NCBI RefSeq assembly: GCF_014334135.1
Contig: NZ_CP060497.1
Coordinates: 5,332,001-5,396,000 of the forward strand
DNA from: Olivibacter sp. SDN3
GTDB taxonomy: Bacteria; Bacteroidota; Bacteroidia; Sphingobacteriales; Sphingobacteriaceae
Reading direction: 5' to 3'
DNA: 64,000 nt
Part shown: positions 19,256-27,704 of the stretch, piece by piece
Numbering within the stretch: position 1 is the stretch's first letter
Layout: the number at the start of each line of letters is the position of its first letter
Notes under the pieces: generated by a model
Database searches by the model: none
Told to the model about the DNA's origin: nothing
The model's input: the letters and a program-made list of their open reading frames with translations, nothing else
Position numbers and translations under genes: made by a program

Positions 19256-19357
19256 ATACAGTAAAACCGCAGTTTTTGTGCCTCATCTACGTAAATGGTA
19301 AAAAGAGCTACGGAACGTAATTAAGCTAAAACCAAGGGTTAGCTCAGCTAAAAAACT

Positions 19358-19394
19358 AAAAAACCTCCATTGCACGCGTACAATGGAGGTTTTT
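19358..19394 (-). terminator. Rho-independent terminator after the sugar isomerase gene
   Basis: AAAAACCTCCATTG (19359-19372) pairs with CAATGGAGGTTTTT (19381-19394) around an 8-base loop. On the minus strand the stem is followed by T6. It lies about 30 bases beyond the isomerase stop codon. Confidence 0.9.
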
Positions 19395-19422
19395 CTTTGG
19401 TCATGAACACTAAGAGATATGC

Positions 19423-20280
19423 TTACTCCAATTCTTTTACGAGATTTCTAAAATTCACTGCACTAGCAGCGATATCCGCAGAATTGGCCAGCCAGTTGTG
19501 CTCATATTCTGCAGAGAGCATGCCTTTGAACTTTTGCTTCTTTAGTTCCTGCATCACGCCCTTTATATTACCTACACCGGTACCCCAATGTACATCATGG
19601 GCTTCTCGCGATTGCTCGTTAAGGTCTTTAATATGCAGATGGTTAATATGACCAGCGTATTTCTGTAAGCATTCTACTGGGTCCAAACCAGACCGTACCC
19701 AATGACCAATATCGGCACAGGCACCTACGTATTTACTATTAGCTAATTGCACGGCGTTCAACACAATCTCTGGGCTCCAATATTGCGTAGGTTTTGGATG
19801 GTTATGGATAGACACTTTTATTTTATATTCATTCGCTAATTTCCCTATTAAAGGCAGGTCTTCTTGCTTAGGCTCTGTATTGATATTTTTGATTCCCATC
19901 GCTTTGGCAAACTCAAAAAGCTGCTTCCATCCCTCTGGCGAATCTGCACTTACCACACCGAAAGCAACCAGCTTTACCCCTTTATCCTTCAATAACTGTA
20001 ATATCTGCTCCCTTTTTTCAGGTTCCATAGTAAAGTCCATTTTCCCCTCAATACCACCCCCAACTGTTTGCCCCGGATAAGCCTCAATATATTTCAGGTC
20101 ACAGCTATCGGTTTTTGCTACCGCTTCGGCAAATGTGAAACGGTTAAAGCTGTAGGCCTGTGTGCCCAATTTCCATCCTAGTTTATCCTCCGGATAGTCT
20201 TGTGCTTTCGTAGAAACCGGACCAAGGATAACACTAAACAGCAAGATCATGCTGCCTAATACATATTTGCTAAAATTCAT
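19423..20280 (-). CDS. Secreted sugar phosphate isomerase/epimerase-like TIM barrel protein
   Basis: A 285-residue protein of the xylose isomerase-like TIM barrel family with an N-terminal signal peptide ending near 'STKA', so it is periplasmic. Barrel landmarks are the EAYPGQTVGGG strand, NTEPKQEDLP, the HNHPKPTQYW strand, CADIGHWVRSG (metal-binding Asp and His in related epimerases) and HINHLHIKDLNE. Exported members of this family occur near glycoside-degrading genes in Bacteroidota and some act on keto-sugars. It lies 61 bases behind an aldo/keto reductase gene on the same strand, probably one transcript. The substrate is not known. Confidence 0.75.
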   Translation of the reverse strand: MNFSKYVLGSMILLFSVILGPVSTKAQDYPEDKLGWKLGTQAYSFNRFTFAEAVAKTDSCDLKYIEAYPGQTVGGGIEGKMDFTMEPEKREQILQLLKDKGVKLVAFGVVSADSPEGWKQLFEFAKAMGIKNINTEPKQEDLPLIGKLANEYKIKVSIHNHPKPTQYWSPEIVLNAVQLANSKYVGACADIGHWVRSGLDPVECLQKYAGHINHLHIKDLNEQSREAHDVHWGTGVGNIKGVMQELKKQKFKGMLSAEYEHNWLANSADIAASAVNFRNLVKELE

Positions 20281-20341
20281 TGTTTTATTGTTTAAATTGT
20301 TAGATTCTTATAAATTTATTATGCTCAGTCGCCCAGTTACT

Positions 20342-21238
20342 TTACCGATGATTATCATAAACAAATGTTCTTACCTGCTGCCGTAAATATCTCTGTTGAT
20401 CCGCTGTTAATCTAGGCAATGCTTTCCATGCATGAATTGCCTCATCCAGCTGCTCTGCTGTGCGTACACCAATTACGGATGAAGCAACGGCCGGATGACT
20501 TAATACATAAGCTAAAGTTATATCTATTTTTCGTTTATCCAAATTTTCTGCAAGCTGCGTAATTGCTTTTGCTGCTTTTGTTACTTCGCTGGGCGTAAAT
20601 TGTAGATAACTCTCCTCCTTTTTGCCCAACAATCTGCCCTGTGCCAATGTACCTCTGGTGATGACGCTTATTTGATGATCCACCAATAGTTGTAGTACTT
20701 CTTCCTCCGGACGATGATCCAGTAGGCTATATTGCATCATGACTGAAACCATATTTGAACGTTCTACATATTCCCTGATAACATTTGGCCGAATAGAAGA
20801 GATACCGTACCATCTGATTTTACCTTGTTCTTTCAATAATTCAAATGCTTCAATAGTTTCATCTATCGGGTCATCTATAGTGCCTCCATGTAACTGATAA
20901 AGGTCTATATAATCGGTTTGTAGCCGTTTCAAACTTTGCTCTACAGCCTTGAGAATGTATGCTTTACTGGGATTCCAATCCCAACCACTTCCATCACTTT
21001 TCCATTGATTGCCTACTTTTGTTGCTATAATGACGTCTTTACGCATAGGCTTGAGGGCTGTTCCAACATGCAGTTCATTAATTCCTTTGTCATAAAGATC
21101 TGCCGTATCGAAAAAGTTTATTCCTTGGTCATATGCTTTCTGCAATAAGTTACTCGCTTGCCCCTGATTATCGCCTAAAGACATACAGCCAAAACTTACT
21201 TCGCTTACTACCAAATCAGATTTACCCAATGTATTCAT
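20342..21238 (-). CDS. Aldo/keto reductase
   Basis: A 298-residue NADPH-dependent oxidoreductase with a TIM barrel. The catalytic tetrad is present: Asp and Tyr in FFDTADLYDKG, Lys in VIIATKVG and His in YQLHGG. The C-terminal SSVIGVRTAEQLDEA block is the coenzyme-binding helix. The start MNTLGKSDLVVSEVSFGCM is typical. The gene lies 21 bases downstream of the FKBP-type isomerase stop region and upstream of the sugar isomerase, all on the minus strand. Substrate unknown; many family members reduce sugars or small aldehydes. Confidence 0.88.
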   Translation of the reverse strand: MNTLGKSDLVVSEVSFGCMSLGDNQGQASNLLQKAYDQGINFFDTADLYDKGINELHVGTALKPMRKDVIIATKVGNQWKSDGSGWDWNPSKAYILKAVEQSLKRLQTDYIDLYQLHGGTIDDPIDETIEAFELLKEQGKIRWYGISSIRPNVIREYVERSNMVSVMMQYSLLDHRPEEEVLQLLVDHQISVITRGTLAQGRLLGKKEESYLQFTPSEVTKAAKAITQLAENLDKRKIDITLAYVLSHPAVASSVIGVRTAEQLDEAIHAWKALPRLTADQQRYLRQQVRTFVYDNHR

Positions 21239-21259
21239 TATATGGTATTTATTTAAAAA

Positions 21260-21976
21260 TTAACCACCTATTTTAAGCAATTCTACATCAAAGATCAGTA
21301 CACTGAACGGAGGGATATCATTCCCTGCGCCACGTTCACCATAACCTAACTCGTATGGAATATAAAAACGGTAATGAGATCCAACAGGCATTAACTGCAG
21401 TCCTTCTTGCCACCCTTGAATGACACGGTTCAGCTGGAAAGATATCGGTTCTCCACGATCATATGAACTATCAAATACTTTACCGTCTAATAATGCGCCT
21501 TTATAATTAACGGTTACGGAATCTGTGGACTGAGGTTTTGGCCCTTCGGTATCCCTTATAATCTCATATTGCAATCCGCTCGATGTAATATGGATACCTG
21601 CTTTGTTTTTATTTTCGGCCAAAAATTTATCTCCTGCAGCACTTTGTTCATTTTTCAACTCTTCTGCAGCTGCAGTAAGCACCTCACTGATAGCTTTGTA
21701 TTCTTGGTCTTCGGTTATCTGCAGAGGTTTATCTGAAAAGAAATCTTCAATTGCCTGCGACACCAGCTCACCATTAAGGTTTTTCAATCCTCTCTTTTTT
21801 AGATCTCTGGCCATACTTAGGCCAAACGCATAAGATGCTGAATCAATTTTACTTTCAAACATTGGTGTTCTTTCTATTGGATGTGTATTTTTTTTATTAT
21901 CGACTTTCTGTTGCCGAGCATTTGCCTCAAATGTACCGACAGATAAGAAGCTTATAAGTATTAATTGTTTTATCAT
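21260..21976 (-). CDS. FKBP-type peptidyl-prolyl cis-trans isomerase, exported
   Basis: A protein of 238 residues when started at the ATG at 21976; an alternative in-frame start lies nine bases upstream. A signal peptide ends near FEANA. An FKBP N-terminal dimerisation region (IDSASYAFGLSMARDL) is followed by a catalytic FKBP domain. In that domain VTVNYKGALLDGKVFDSSYD, the FQLNRVIQGWQEGLQLMPVG block and the Tyr/Gly-rich YELGYGERG loop are conserved. The layout is that of periplasmic Mip/FkpA-like foldases that help outer-membrane protein folding. Confidence 0.9.
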   Translation of the reverse strand: MIKQLILISFLSVGTFEANARQQKVDNKKNTHPIERTPMFESKIDSASYAFGLSMARDLKKRGLKNLNGELVSQAIEDFFSDKPLQITEDQEYKAISEVLTAAAEELKNEQSAAGDKFLAENKNKAGIHITSSGLQYEIIRDTEGPKPQSTDSVTVNYKGALLDGKVFDSSYDRGEPISFQLNRVIQGWQEGLQLMPVGSHYRFYIPYELGYGERGAGNDIPPFSVLIFDVELLKIGG

Positions 21977-22048
21977 AACAAGCAAACATAAAAAAATTAG
22001 TTGAATTGTTACGTTGTGGATTTGAAGCTATTTAATTATTATCACTGC

Positions 22049-23386
22049 TTAACTATCCGCCAGCCATTCCGCGTACCACTTACCACTTTCTTTCACGATA
22101 CGTTGCTGTGTTTTGAAGTCAATATACACCAATCCAAAGCGGGGGTGATAGCCTTCTGCCCATTCGAAATTGTCAGTAAAAGTCCATACAAAATATCCTT
22201 TTACATTAACTCCCAACTGCTTTGCTTTTAGCACCTGTGCTATGTGGTCCTGTAAATAAGTTCTTCGCTCAACATCATTAACTTTTCCATCTTCCAATAT
22301 ATCTTCAAACGCAGCGCCATTTTCTGTAACATAAATAGGTGGTATTTTAGGATAACTGCTTAACCTTCGCAGCGCGTCGAATAACGCAGGTGGATAAATC
22401 TCCCAATTCATCAAGGTGGTTTTGGTTACCCCCCTTTTTTTGGGTTCTACAATATTTGCCCAAATATAAGGCATCAGCAATGAAAATTGTATAAACTCCC
22501 TTGTGTAAGTCTGTAAGCCTATAAAATCAAAATCAAAGGGCATCGCTTCTTCATCTCCCGGTAAAATATATTTTTTTATTGCTTTTAAAGACCTAACCGC
22601 ATCCAAGGGGTAACCTAATCCTAAAATGGGCTCTATAAATAATCTGTTTACTATCGCATCTGCACGGCGTAAAGCTTTAATGTGTCTTTTCTTTAGGGAG
22701 ATAGGTTCTAAAGGTGAATGGGAAAAGGTCGTGCCAATAACGGCTTCCGGGCACATTTTTCGTATTAGTCGGCCTATTCTGCCCATGCTCAGTGTAACAT
22801 GATGAACGGCCGGCAAAAAATGTCGTAAACCCCACTTACCTGGGGCATGTTTACCAAAAAAATAACCTGCACCGGTAAAAACAACGGGCTCATTTAATAC
22901 CATCCAATGTTTTATTCTATCGCCAAAATTGTTTAGGCATACGGTAGCAAACTCTTCAAACCATCCCAATACCTCTCTATTGGTCCAACCACCCCGGTCT
23001 TCCAATACTTGAGGTAAGTCCCAATGATAAAGAGTTACCCATGGCGTTATGCCCTGCTTCAGGCATTCGTTAATTACATTATTATAAAATTGTACACCCA
23101 AGGGATTCACTTGGCCAACGCCATCTGGCAAAATACGTGTCCATGATATTGAAAAACGATAATGGGATATATTCATGGTTTTCATTAGCTGAATATCATC
23201 CACATACTTATTATAAAAATCGCAAGTTATGTCTGCATGCTCTTGGTCCCTTATTTTACCACTTTTTCTGCTAAATTCATCCCATATAGATTTTCCTTTT
23301 CCATCGGCTTCATGTGCACCTTCAATCTGATAAGCTGCTGTCGATACCCCCCATACAAATTCGTCTCCAAACGCTGTCCTATGCAT
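22049..23386 (-). CDS. Glycoside hydrolase family 1 beta-glucosidase-like enzyme
   Basis: A 445-residue GH1 retaining glycosidase. The acid/base glutamate is Glu166 in VLNEP and the nucleophile is Glu355 in YVTENGAA. The N-terminus FVWGVSTAAYQIEGAH is the GH1 signature, with Gln20 contacting the glycone, and the C-terminal WTFTDNFEWAEGY supplies further sugar contacts. No signal peptide is visible, so it should act in the cytoplasm on beta-glucosides or beta-galactosides. It starts 10 bases after a glycosyltransferase gene on the same strand, an unusual pairing. Confidence 0.92.
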   Translation of the reverse strand: MHRTAFGDEFVWGVSTAAYQIEGAHEADGKGKSIWDEFSRKSGKIRDQEHADITCDFYNKYVDDIQLMKTMNISHYRFSISWTRILPDGVGQVNPLGVQFYNNVINECLKQGITPWVTLYHWDLPQVLEDRGGWTNREVLGWFEEFATVCLNNFGDRIKHWMVLNEPVVFTGAGYFFGKHAPGKWGLRHFLPAVHHVTLSMGRIGRLIRKMCPEAVIGTTFSHSPLEPISLKKRHIKALRRADAIVNRLFIEPILGLGYPLDAVRSLKAIKKYILPGDEEAMPFDFDFIGLQTYTREFIQFSLLMPYIWANIVEPKKRGVTKTTLMNWEIYPPALFDALRRLSSYPKIPPIYVTENGAAFEDILEDGKVNDVERRTYLQDHIAQVLKAKQLGVNVKGYFVWTFTDNFEWAEGYHPRFGLVYIDFKTQQRIVKESGKWYAEWLADS

Positions 23387-23396
23387 ATGATCTCAC

Positions 23397-24383
23397 TTAT
23401 GTGTGCGCATCCAGCACGTGGTCTATAATTTCTTGTGTACAATCTGGGTAATCCACTGATACTATATGATCTGAGCCTATCCAGTCATCGATAAGCGTGT
23501 TATTCTTCGCTTTGAGATTTTTAATCACTGGCACGCCCATTTGCCTTAAGGCCGCGGCATTTAAATGTTGCTCGTATTGATTCTTCATAGGAATAACCAT
23601 CAGCTTCTTCTTTAAATAAAGGGCTTCAGCAGGCGTCTCAAAACCAGCACCACATAATATGGCATGTGCGGAAGCCATACTCGAGATGAATTTTTCATTA
23701 TTAATAGGCTGTACATTTACATTTTTCAATGTAAAAGGTACTTTGTTGTGTTTAGAAAAAACATCCCACTGCACATTACCGAATCTTAGTAAACTCTTAA
23801 GCAAGCGAGCATCGTCGTAAGCTGGCAAATAAACGGTATAATGCCCATTGTCGGTAATGGTCTGGTGCCTGATCTGCTGTCTGATGACCGGGGTAAAAAT
23901 GGATTTAGTATAAGGTTGAAAATGGAAACCATAGCTAACATCTGTTGGTGCATAATGCTTTAAAATAAATTTACCCATCATGTCCACTTCTTCTGGTTTA
24001 GGAGAGTGTATATCTAACACAGCTGCCTGATGGCTTAGACCAATACAAGGGTGTTCTTTCAAATAGCAGGCCCAGGCCGTTACCGGTTCAAAATCGTTTA
24101 TTACCAAATCATATTGGTCAATAGGTATCTCATTTACTTCTTTAACGATATCTCTTACTTTATTGCTCATAAATGTTTTCCACAGATCAACCCCACCAGC
24201 TTTACCAAATATAAAACTTAGACCATGCCTTCTGTATTTTACTTCAAAAGGTAGTTCGAGATCTGCTTGAATACCGCTTACAAGTATATCAACCTCAGCC
24301 CTCTTCTGTAAGCATGGAATCACATCCATTGCCCTACTGAGATGGCCATTTCCTGTCCCCTGCACCGCGTATAGTATCTTCAT
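23397..24383 (-). CDS. MJ1255/VC2487-type glycosyltransferase
   Basis: A 328-residue GT-B-like protein. The N-terminus MKILYAVQGTGNGHLSRAMD matches the glycosyltransferase family related to MurG and to archaeal MJ1255. The C-terminal block has HAILCGAGFETPAEALYLKKK, a MurG-like acceptor/donor site, and VIPMKNQYEQHLNAAALRQMG. Such enzymes often transfer N-acetylglucosamine or hexose to lipid or polysaccharide acceptors. It is the upstream partner of the GH1 gene and has a 143-base leader. The precise donor is undetermined. Confidence 0.75.
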   Translation of the reverse strand: MKILYAVQGTGNGHLSRAMDVIPCLQKRAEVDILVSGIQADLELPFEVKYRRHGLSFIFGKAGGVDLWKTFMSNKVRDIVKEVNEIPIDQYDLVINDFEPVTAWACYLKEHPCIGLSHQAAVLDIHSPKPEEVDMMGKFILKHYAPTDVSYGFHFQPYTKSIFTPVIRQQIRHQTITDNGHYTVYLPAYDDARLLKSLLRFGNVQWDVFSKHNKVPFTLKNVNVQPINNEKFISSMASAHAILCGAGFETPAEALYLKKKLMVIPMKNQYEQHLNAAALRQMGVPVIKNLKAKNNTLIDDWIGSDHIVSVDYPDCTQEIIDHVLDAHT

Positions 24384-24527
24384 TCAATAATGATAAGGAC
24401 CAAATTTTATTTTTAAGTTAGCATAAAGTTAATTATTTATGAATAAAAGTAAAACCTTGATTAGTCTGAAGCTTAAAAATCAGCCTATAACAAGAATATT
24501 AAGACTTCATTCCGTATATCTACACCC

Positions 24528-25049
24528 TTAATATGGTATGTTGAGTTTCTTGAAAATAAAATGCCAAAGCCAAATCGGGCCGATAAGTAAAAATTTAACA
24601 TCTGTAAGGAATGAAGGTTTCTTACCTTCAATTTTATGCCCTACAAATTGCCCTATCCATGCAACAACAAATATAATAAGTGCAACAATCCAGGGAGCTG
24701 GGCCACCTGCCTGCTCCCAATATTCCAGTTGAACGATCAGAAAGCTAAACACTCCAAAAGAAAACAGCATGGCATATGATAATGTTGGTGCTAACCGAAG
24801 GTAGTAATAAACAACGATAGCCATTACCAACGTAAACCAGTTCACAAAACCGTTATATTGACCTAAAAAGCTCAGGTGTGGAAACGGAATGAACCAAATC
24901 AGGGAAGAAATACTAAAAGTAATCAAGGGGACACAAACCCAGTGGATAAGTTTATTCGTAGGGTGTTGATGACTTTCGGCGTATTGTTCAAAGTAAACAT
25001 CTACCGGACGTTTACTTTCTTTTTTTTTAGAGGAGGATTTCTTTGACAT
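24528..25049 (-). CDS. Mpo1-like (DUF962/YGL010w) membrane protein
   Basis: A 173-residue protein of the Mpo1/DUF962 family. A short basic N-terminus (SKKSSSKKKESKR) precedes 'FEQYAESHQHPTNKLIHW', which contains the conserved His residues, then four hydrophobic segments and the conserved WIGQFVGHKIEGKKPS. In yeast Mpo1 is an iron-dependent dioxygenase that alpha-oxidises 2-hydroxy fatty acids, with these histidines as metal ligands. The motif is intact here. A role in hydroxylated or sphingo-type fatty acids is an inference; Sphingobacteriales do make sphingolipids. Confidence 0.8.
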   Translation of the reverse strand: MSKKSSSKKKESKRPVDVYFEQYAESHQHPTNKLIHWVCVPLITFSISSLIWFIPFPHLSFLGQYNGFVNWFTLVMAIVVYYYLRLAPTLSYAMLFSFGVFSFLIVQLEYWEQAGGPAPWIVALIIFVVAWIGQFVGHKIEGKKPSFLTDVKFLLIGPIWLWHFIFKKLNIPY

Positions 25050-25067
25050 ATTCCCGTCTTAAAGCCT

Positions 25068-25107
25068 AAAAGGTGCAGGGGTCTAGAAAAACGCTTATCC
25101 CTGCACC
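25068..25107 (-). terminator. Rho-independent terminator of rny
   Basis: GGTGCAGGG (25072-25080) pairs with CCCTGCACC (25099-25107) around an 18-base loop. On the minus strand it is followed by T4. It separates rny from the Mpo1-like gene. Confidence 0.8.
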
Positions 25108-25161
25108 CGTTAAGGTAATATAAAATAAAATAGTGATAGATGCTACTATTGGTTTAGCTAA

Positions 25162-26715
25162 CTATTTCGCAAAAGAAACGGAGCGGGTTTCCCGGATTAC
25201 CGTAACCTTTATCTGTCCGGGATAAGTCATTTCCGTTTGAATGCGATTTGATATATCTGCCGCCAAAATCTCCGCCTGTGCATCTGTAACTTTCTCGCTT
25301 TCAACCACCACCCTAAGCTCTCTACCTGCCTGTATAGCGAATGTTTTCTCCACGCCGGGATAAGATAATGCTAACTCCTCAAGTTCTTTTAAACGTTTGA
25401 TGTAACTCTCAACAACTTCTCTTCTGGCCCCAGGTCTTGCACCAGAAATCGCGTCACAGGCTTGTACCACAGGTGATATAAGCGAAGTCATTTCTATCTC
25501 GTCGTGGTGTGCACCAATGGCATTGCAAACTTCAGGATGTTCTTTATACTTTTCGGCTAACTGCATTCCTAAAATTGCATGTGGCAACTCTGGATTGTCG
25601 TCAGGTACTTTTCCGATATCATGTAATAAACCCGCCCGTTTTGCTAATTTGACATTCAAGCCCAATTCGGCAGCCATGGTCGCACAGAAATTAGCCACTT
25701 CCCTGGAGTGTTGTAATAAATTCTGTCCATAGGAAGACCTATAACGCATACGACCAACCATGCGTATCAGCTCCGGGTGCAAACCATGTATCCCCAAATC
25801 AATCACTGTACGTTCTCCAATTTCGACAATTTCATCATCGATCTGCTTTTTTGTTTTGGATACAACTTCTTCGATACGCGCAGGGTGTATCCGACCATCC
25901 GTTACTAGACGATGGAGTGCCAAACGGGCTATTTCCCGACGAACGGGATCAAAACCAGATAAAATTATTGCTTCGGGAGTATCGTCAACAATAATTTCCA
26001 CACCTGTGGCAGCTTCCAATGCCCGGATATTACGTCCTTCACGGCCTATAACACGCCCTTTAATTTCATCATTTTCTATATTGAAAATCGATACCGTATT
26101 CTCTATAGCACTTTCTGTAGCTGTACGTTGAATAGTTTGAATAACTACTTTTTTCGCTTCCTTACTTGCAGTTAGTTTGGCTTCATCTACGATATCTTTG
26201 ATTTGGATCATAGCTTTTGATCGCGCTTCTTCACGCAAATTGGTCACCAATTGTTCCCGCGCCTCGTCAGCTGAAAGTCCAGCTATGGTTTCTAATTGTT
26301 TGATATGCTGCAATTTAAGATGGTCTACTTCATCTTGTTTCTTGTGATTAAGCTCGATCTGGCGTTCCAGGTTTTTACGAACATTATCTAGCTCTTGCTT
26401 ATCTCTATTCACCTGTTCCAGCTTGGAGTTAAGTGATTGTTCTTTCTGCCGAATGGAATTTTCTTTTTGACTAATCGTATTATTACGCTGGTTGACCTCC
26501 CGTTCATGTTCTGATTTTAAATGCAAAAACTTCTCTTTGGCTTCCAATAAGCGGTTCTTTTTTAACATTTCGGCCTCTTGCTCGGCCTCCTTCAATATGC
26601 GTTTTGCTTTATTCTGTGCTGCAAGCTCCTGCTTTTTAAGTAAGCTGCGAAGTAAAAACCTACCTATTACTACGCCTATAACTATACCTAATAACACATA
26701 ACCTATTATTTCCAT
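25162..26715 (-). CDS. rny: Ribonuclease Y
   Basis: A 517-residue endoribonuclease that initiates mRNA decay at the membrane. An N-terminal membrane helix ([19 protein letters not shown]) is followed by a long Lys/Glu/Gln-rich coiled coil to about residue 190. A KH domain contains [13 protein letters not shown] (sequence shown as [15 protein letters not shown]). The HD phosphohydrolase domain has [10 protein letters not shown] and [10 protein letters not shown] metal ligands. The C-terminus ends in [16 protein letters not shown], typical of the family. Length is normal. The leader contains a strong hairpin, and a 6S RNA candidate lies between it and zapA. Confidence 0.95.
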   Translation of the reverse strand: MEIIGYVLLGIVIGVVIGRFLLRSLLKKQELAAQNKAKRILKEAEQEAEMLKKNRLLEAKEKFLHLKSEHEREVNQRNNTISQKENSIRQKEQSLNSKLEQVNRDKQELDNVRKNLERQIELNHKKQDEVDHLKLQHIKQLETIAGLSADEAREQLVTNLREEARSKAMIQIKDIVDEAKLTASKEAKKVVIQTIQRTATESAIENTVSIFNIENDEIKGRVIGREGRNIRALEAATGVEIIVDDTPEAIILSGFDPVRREIARLALHRLVTDGRIHPARIEEVVSKTKKQIDDEIVEIGERTVIDLGIHGLHPELIRMVGRMRYRSSYGQNLLQHSREVANFCATMAAELGLNVKLAKRAGLLHDIGKVPDDNPELPHAILGMQLAEKYKEHPEVCNAIGAHHDEIEMTSLISPVVQACDAISGARPGARREVVESYIKRLKELEELALSYPGVEKTFAIQAGRELRVVVESEKVTDAQAEILAADISNRIQTEMTYPGQIKVTVIRETRSVSFAK

Positions 26716-26738
26716 GTTGTTTTATTTATATGAGTTGT

Positions 26739-26771
26739 TTAGAAACGGACTGCTTAATCATCCGTTTCTAA
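26739..26771 (-). promoter_or_regulatory. Stem-loop in the rny leader
   Basis: A perfect 11-bp stem (26761-26771 with 26739-26749) and an 11-base loop end 23 bases before the rny start codon. On the minus strand no T run follows, so it does not look like a terminator. It could control rny translation or mRNA stability, or end the upstream transcript. Confidence 0.55.
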
Positions 26772-26830
26772 CCTTGTTATTTTCTTCTTCTGTTTGCCCC
26801 ACCTGTTGATTGCCGATACTTCCGTAAAAC

Positions 26831-27000
26831 AAAAAACCGCAGCCAATAATAGGTTCCAGTTATTTTAAACTTCTATATACAGGATTAGCGTACTAACTGT
26901 CTCCAGATGGCGTAAGCAAAATGGAGTATGTCTATTTACGCTTCATTATATTGAAGTGTTAAGTTTAAAAATAGTGAAACCCGAATTAACTGCGGTTAAA
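26831..27000 (-). ncRNA. ssrS: 6S RNA candidate (ssrS)
   Basis: About 170 bases fold into one long rod on the minus strand. The closing stem AACCGCAG/CTGCGGTT (26990-26997 with 26835-26842) continues through GGGTTTCA/TGGAACCT and a 12-bp TATTTTTAAACTT/AAGTTTAAAATA helix. A large central bubble follows, with a small hairpin (CTTCA/TGAAG) on its 5' side, and then an apical arm (AGCGTA/TACGCT, CTCCA/TGGAG). This is the shape of 6S RNA, the RNA polymerase-binding regulator, and the 3' end runs into T6. The gene lies next to zapA, where 6S RNA is also found in proteobacteria. Fold and ends were judged by eye. Confidence 0.7.
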
Positions 27001-27030
27001 TCTTTGTTAGCTCTATATTTAAAAGAACGA

Positions 27031-27324
27031 TTAATCTTGCTTAAAAAATTCAGATAGCAATTGATCCAACTGATATACTTTTTCTGACACACCTGTATCT
27101 TCTTCTCGTACCTGTTTTTCTGCCTTCAAAGCCGATGTAGCGTAATGCAATACAGCCATCGAAAGCAAGTCCTGCTTATCTCTTACCGCATAATTTTCCT
27201 GCAAATCCTTTATGCGGTCATTAATCAATTTAGCTGCATGCCGAATAACTTCTTCCTCCTCCATATCGATCCTTAAAGGATATATCCGGTCTGCAATATT
27301 TATTTTTATGGAAATATCTCCCAT
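27031..27324 (-). CDS. zapA: Cell division protein ZapA
   Basis: A 97-residue protein if started at the ATG at 27324 (MGDISIKINIADRIYPL); a start at 27342 would add six residues. The N-terminal beta-hairpin region with IADRIYPLRI and the following helix EEEVIRHAAKLINDRIKDL match ZapA, which crosslinks FtsZ protofilaments. The C-terminal half is a coiled coil. It follows a coiled-coil protein gene and pheT on the same strand, probably as one operon, and precedes the 6S RNA candidate. Confidence 0.88.
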   Translation of the reverse strand: MGDISIKINIADRIYPLRIDMEEEEVIRHAAKLINDRIKDLQENYAVRDKQDLLSMAVLHYATSALKAEKQVREEDTGVSEKVYQLDQLLSEFFKQD

Positions 27325-27360
27325 ATGATGAGCTTGATTCACTATATAATTTGGGTCACC

Positions 27361-27669
27361 CTATTTCAGCAACTCAATACATTTATCTATTTCTCGCACA
27401 AAATCGTTAATTTTTTGCTTGATGTCAAGAGTTTTTTCACTTAAAGCTTCATTTTTTAACTCAGCCCCCTCTAGAGAGCGAGCGAATGTTAAGGCTTTCA
27501 GCTTCTCCTCTAAATCTTTATTCTTATCTTTACTCGCTTCAAAGGCAACCTTTATTGATTGATTTTCAAGTTTGAGCATATCATTCTCTTCTTGTAAAGA
27601 TAAGCATAATTCAATCAGTTTTGCTGTCTTCTCTACAACGTTGTCTAATTGAGCTGAAACTGTTGACAT
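27361..27669 (-). CDS. Small coiled-coil protein between pheT and zapA
   Basis: A 102-residue, charged, cysteine-poor protein that is almost entirely heptad-patterned helix (LIELCLSLQEENDMLKLENQ and further Leu/Glu/Lys repeats). I do not recognise a named family. Its size, composition and place directly before zapA recall ZapB or similar division coiled coils, so a ZapA partner is plausible. That is inference from context only. It starts 35 bases after pheT. Confidence 0.65.
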   Translation of the reverse strand: MSTVSAQLDNVVEKTAKLIELCLSLQEENDMLKLENQSIKVAFEASKDKNKDLEEKLKALTFARSLEGAELKNEALSEKTLDIKQKINDFVREIDKCIELLK

Positions 27670-27704
27670 CTATTATTACGTTTTGTTTTAACCAGTTAAT
27701 TAGT

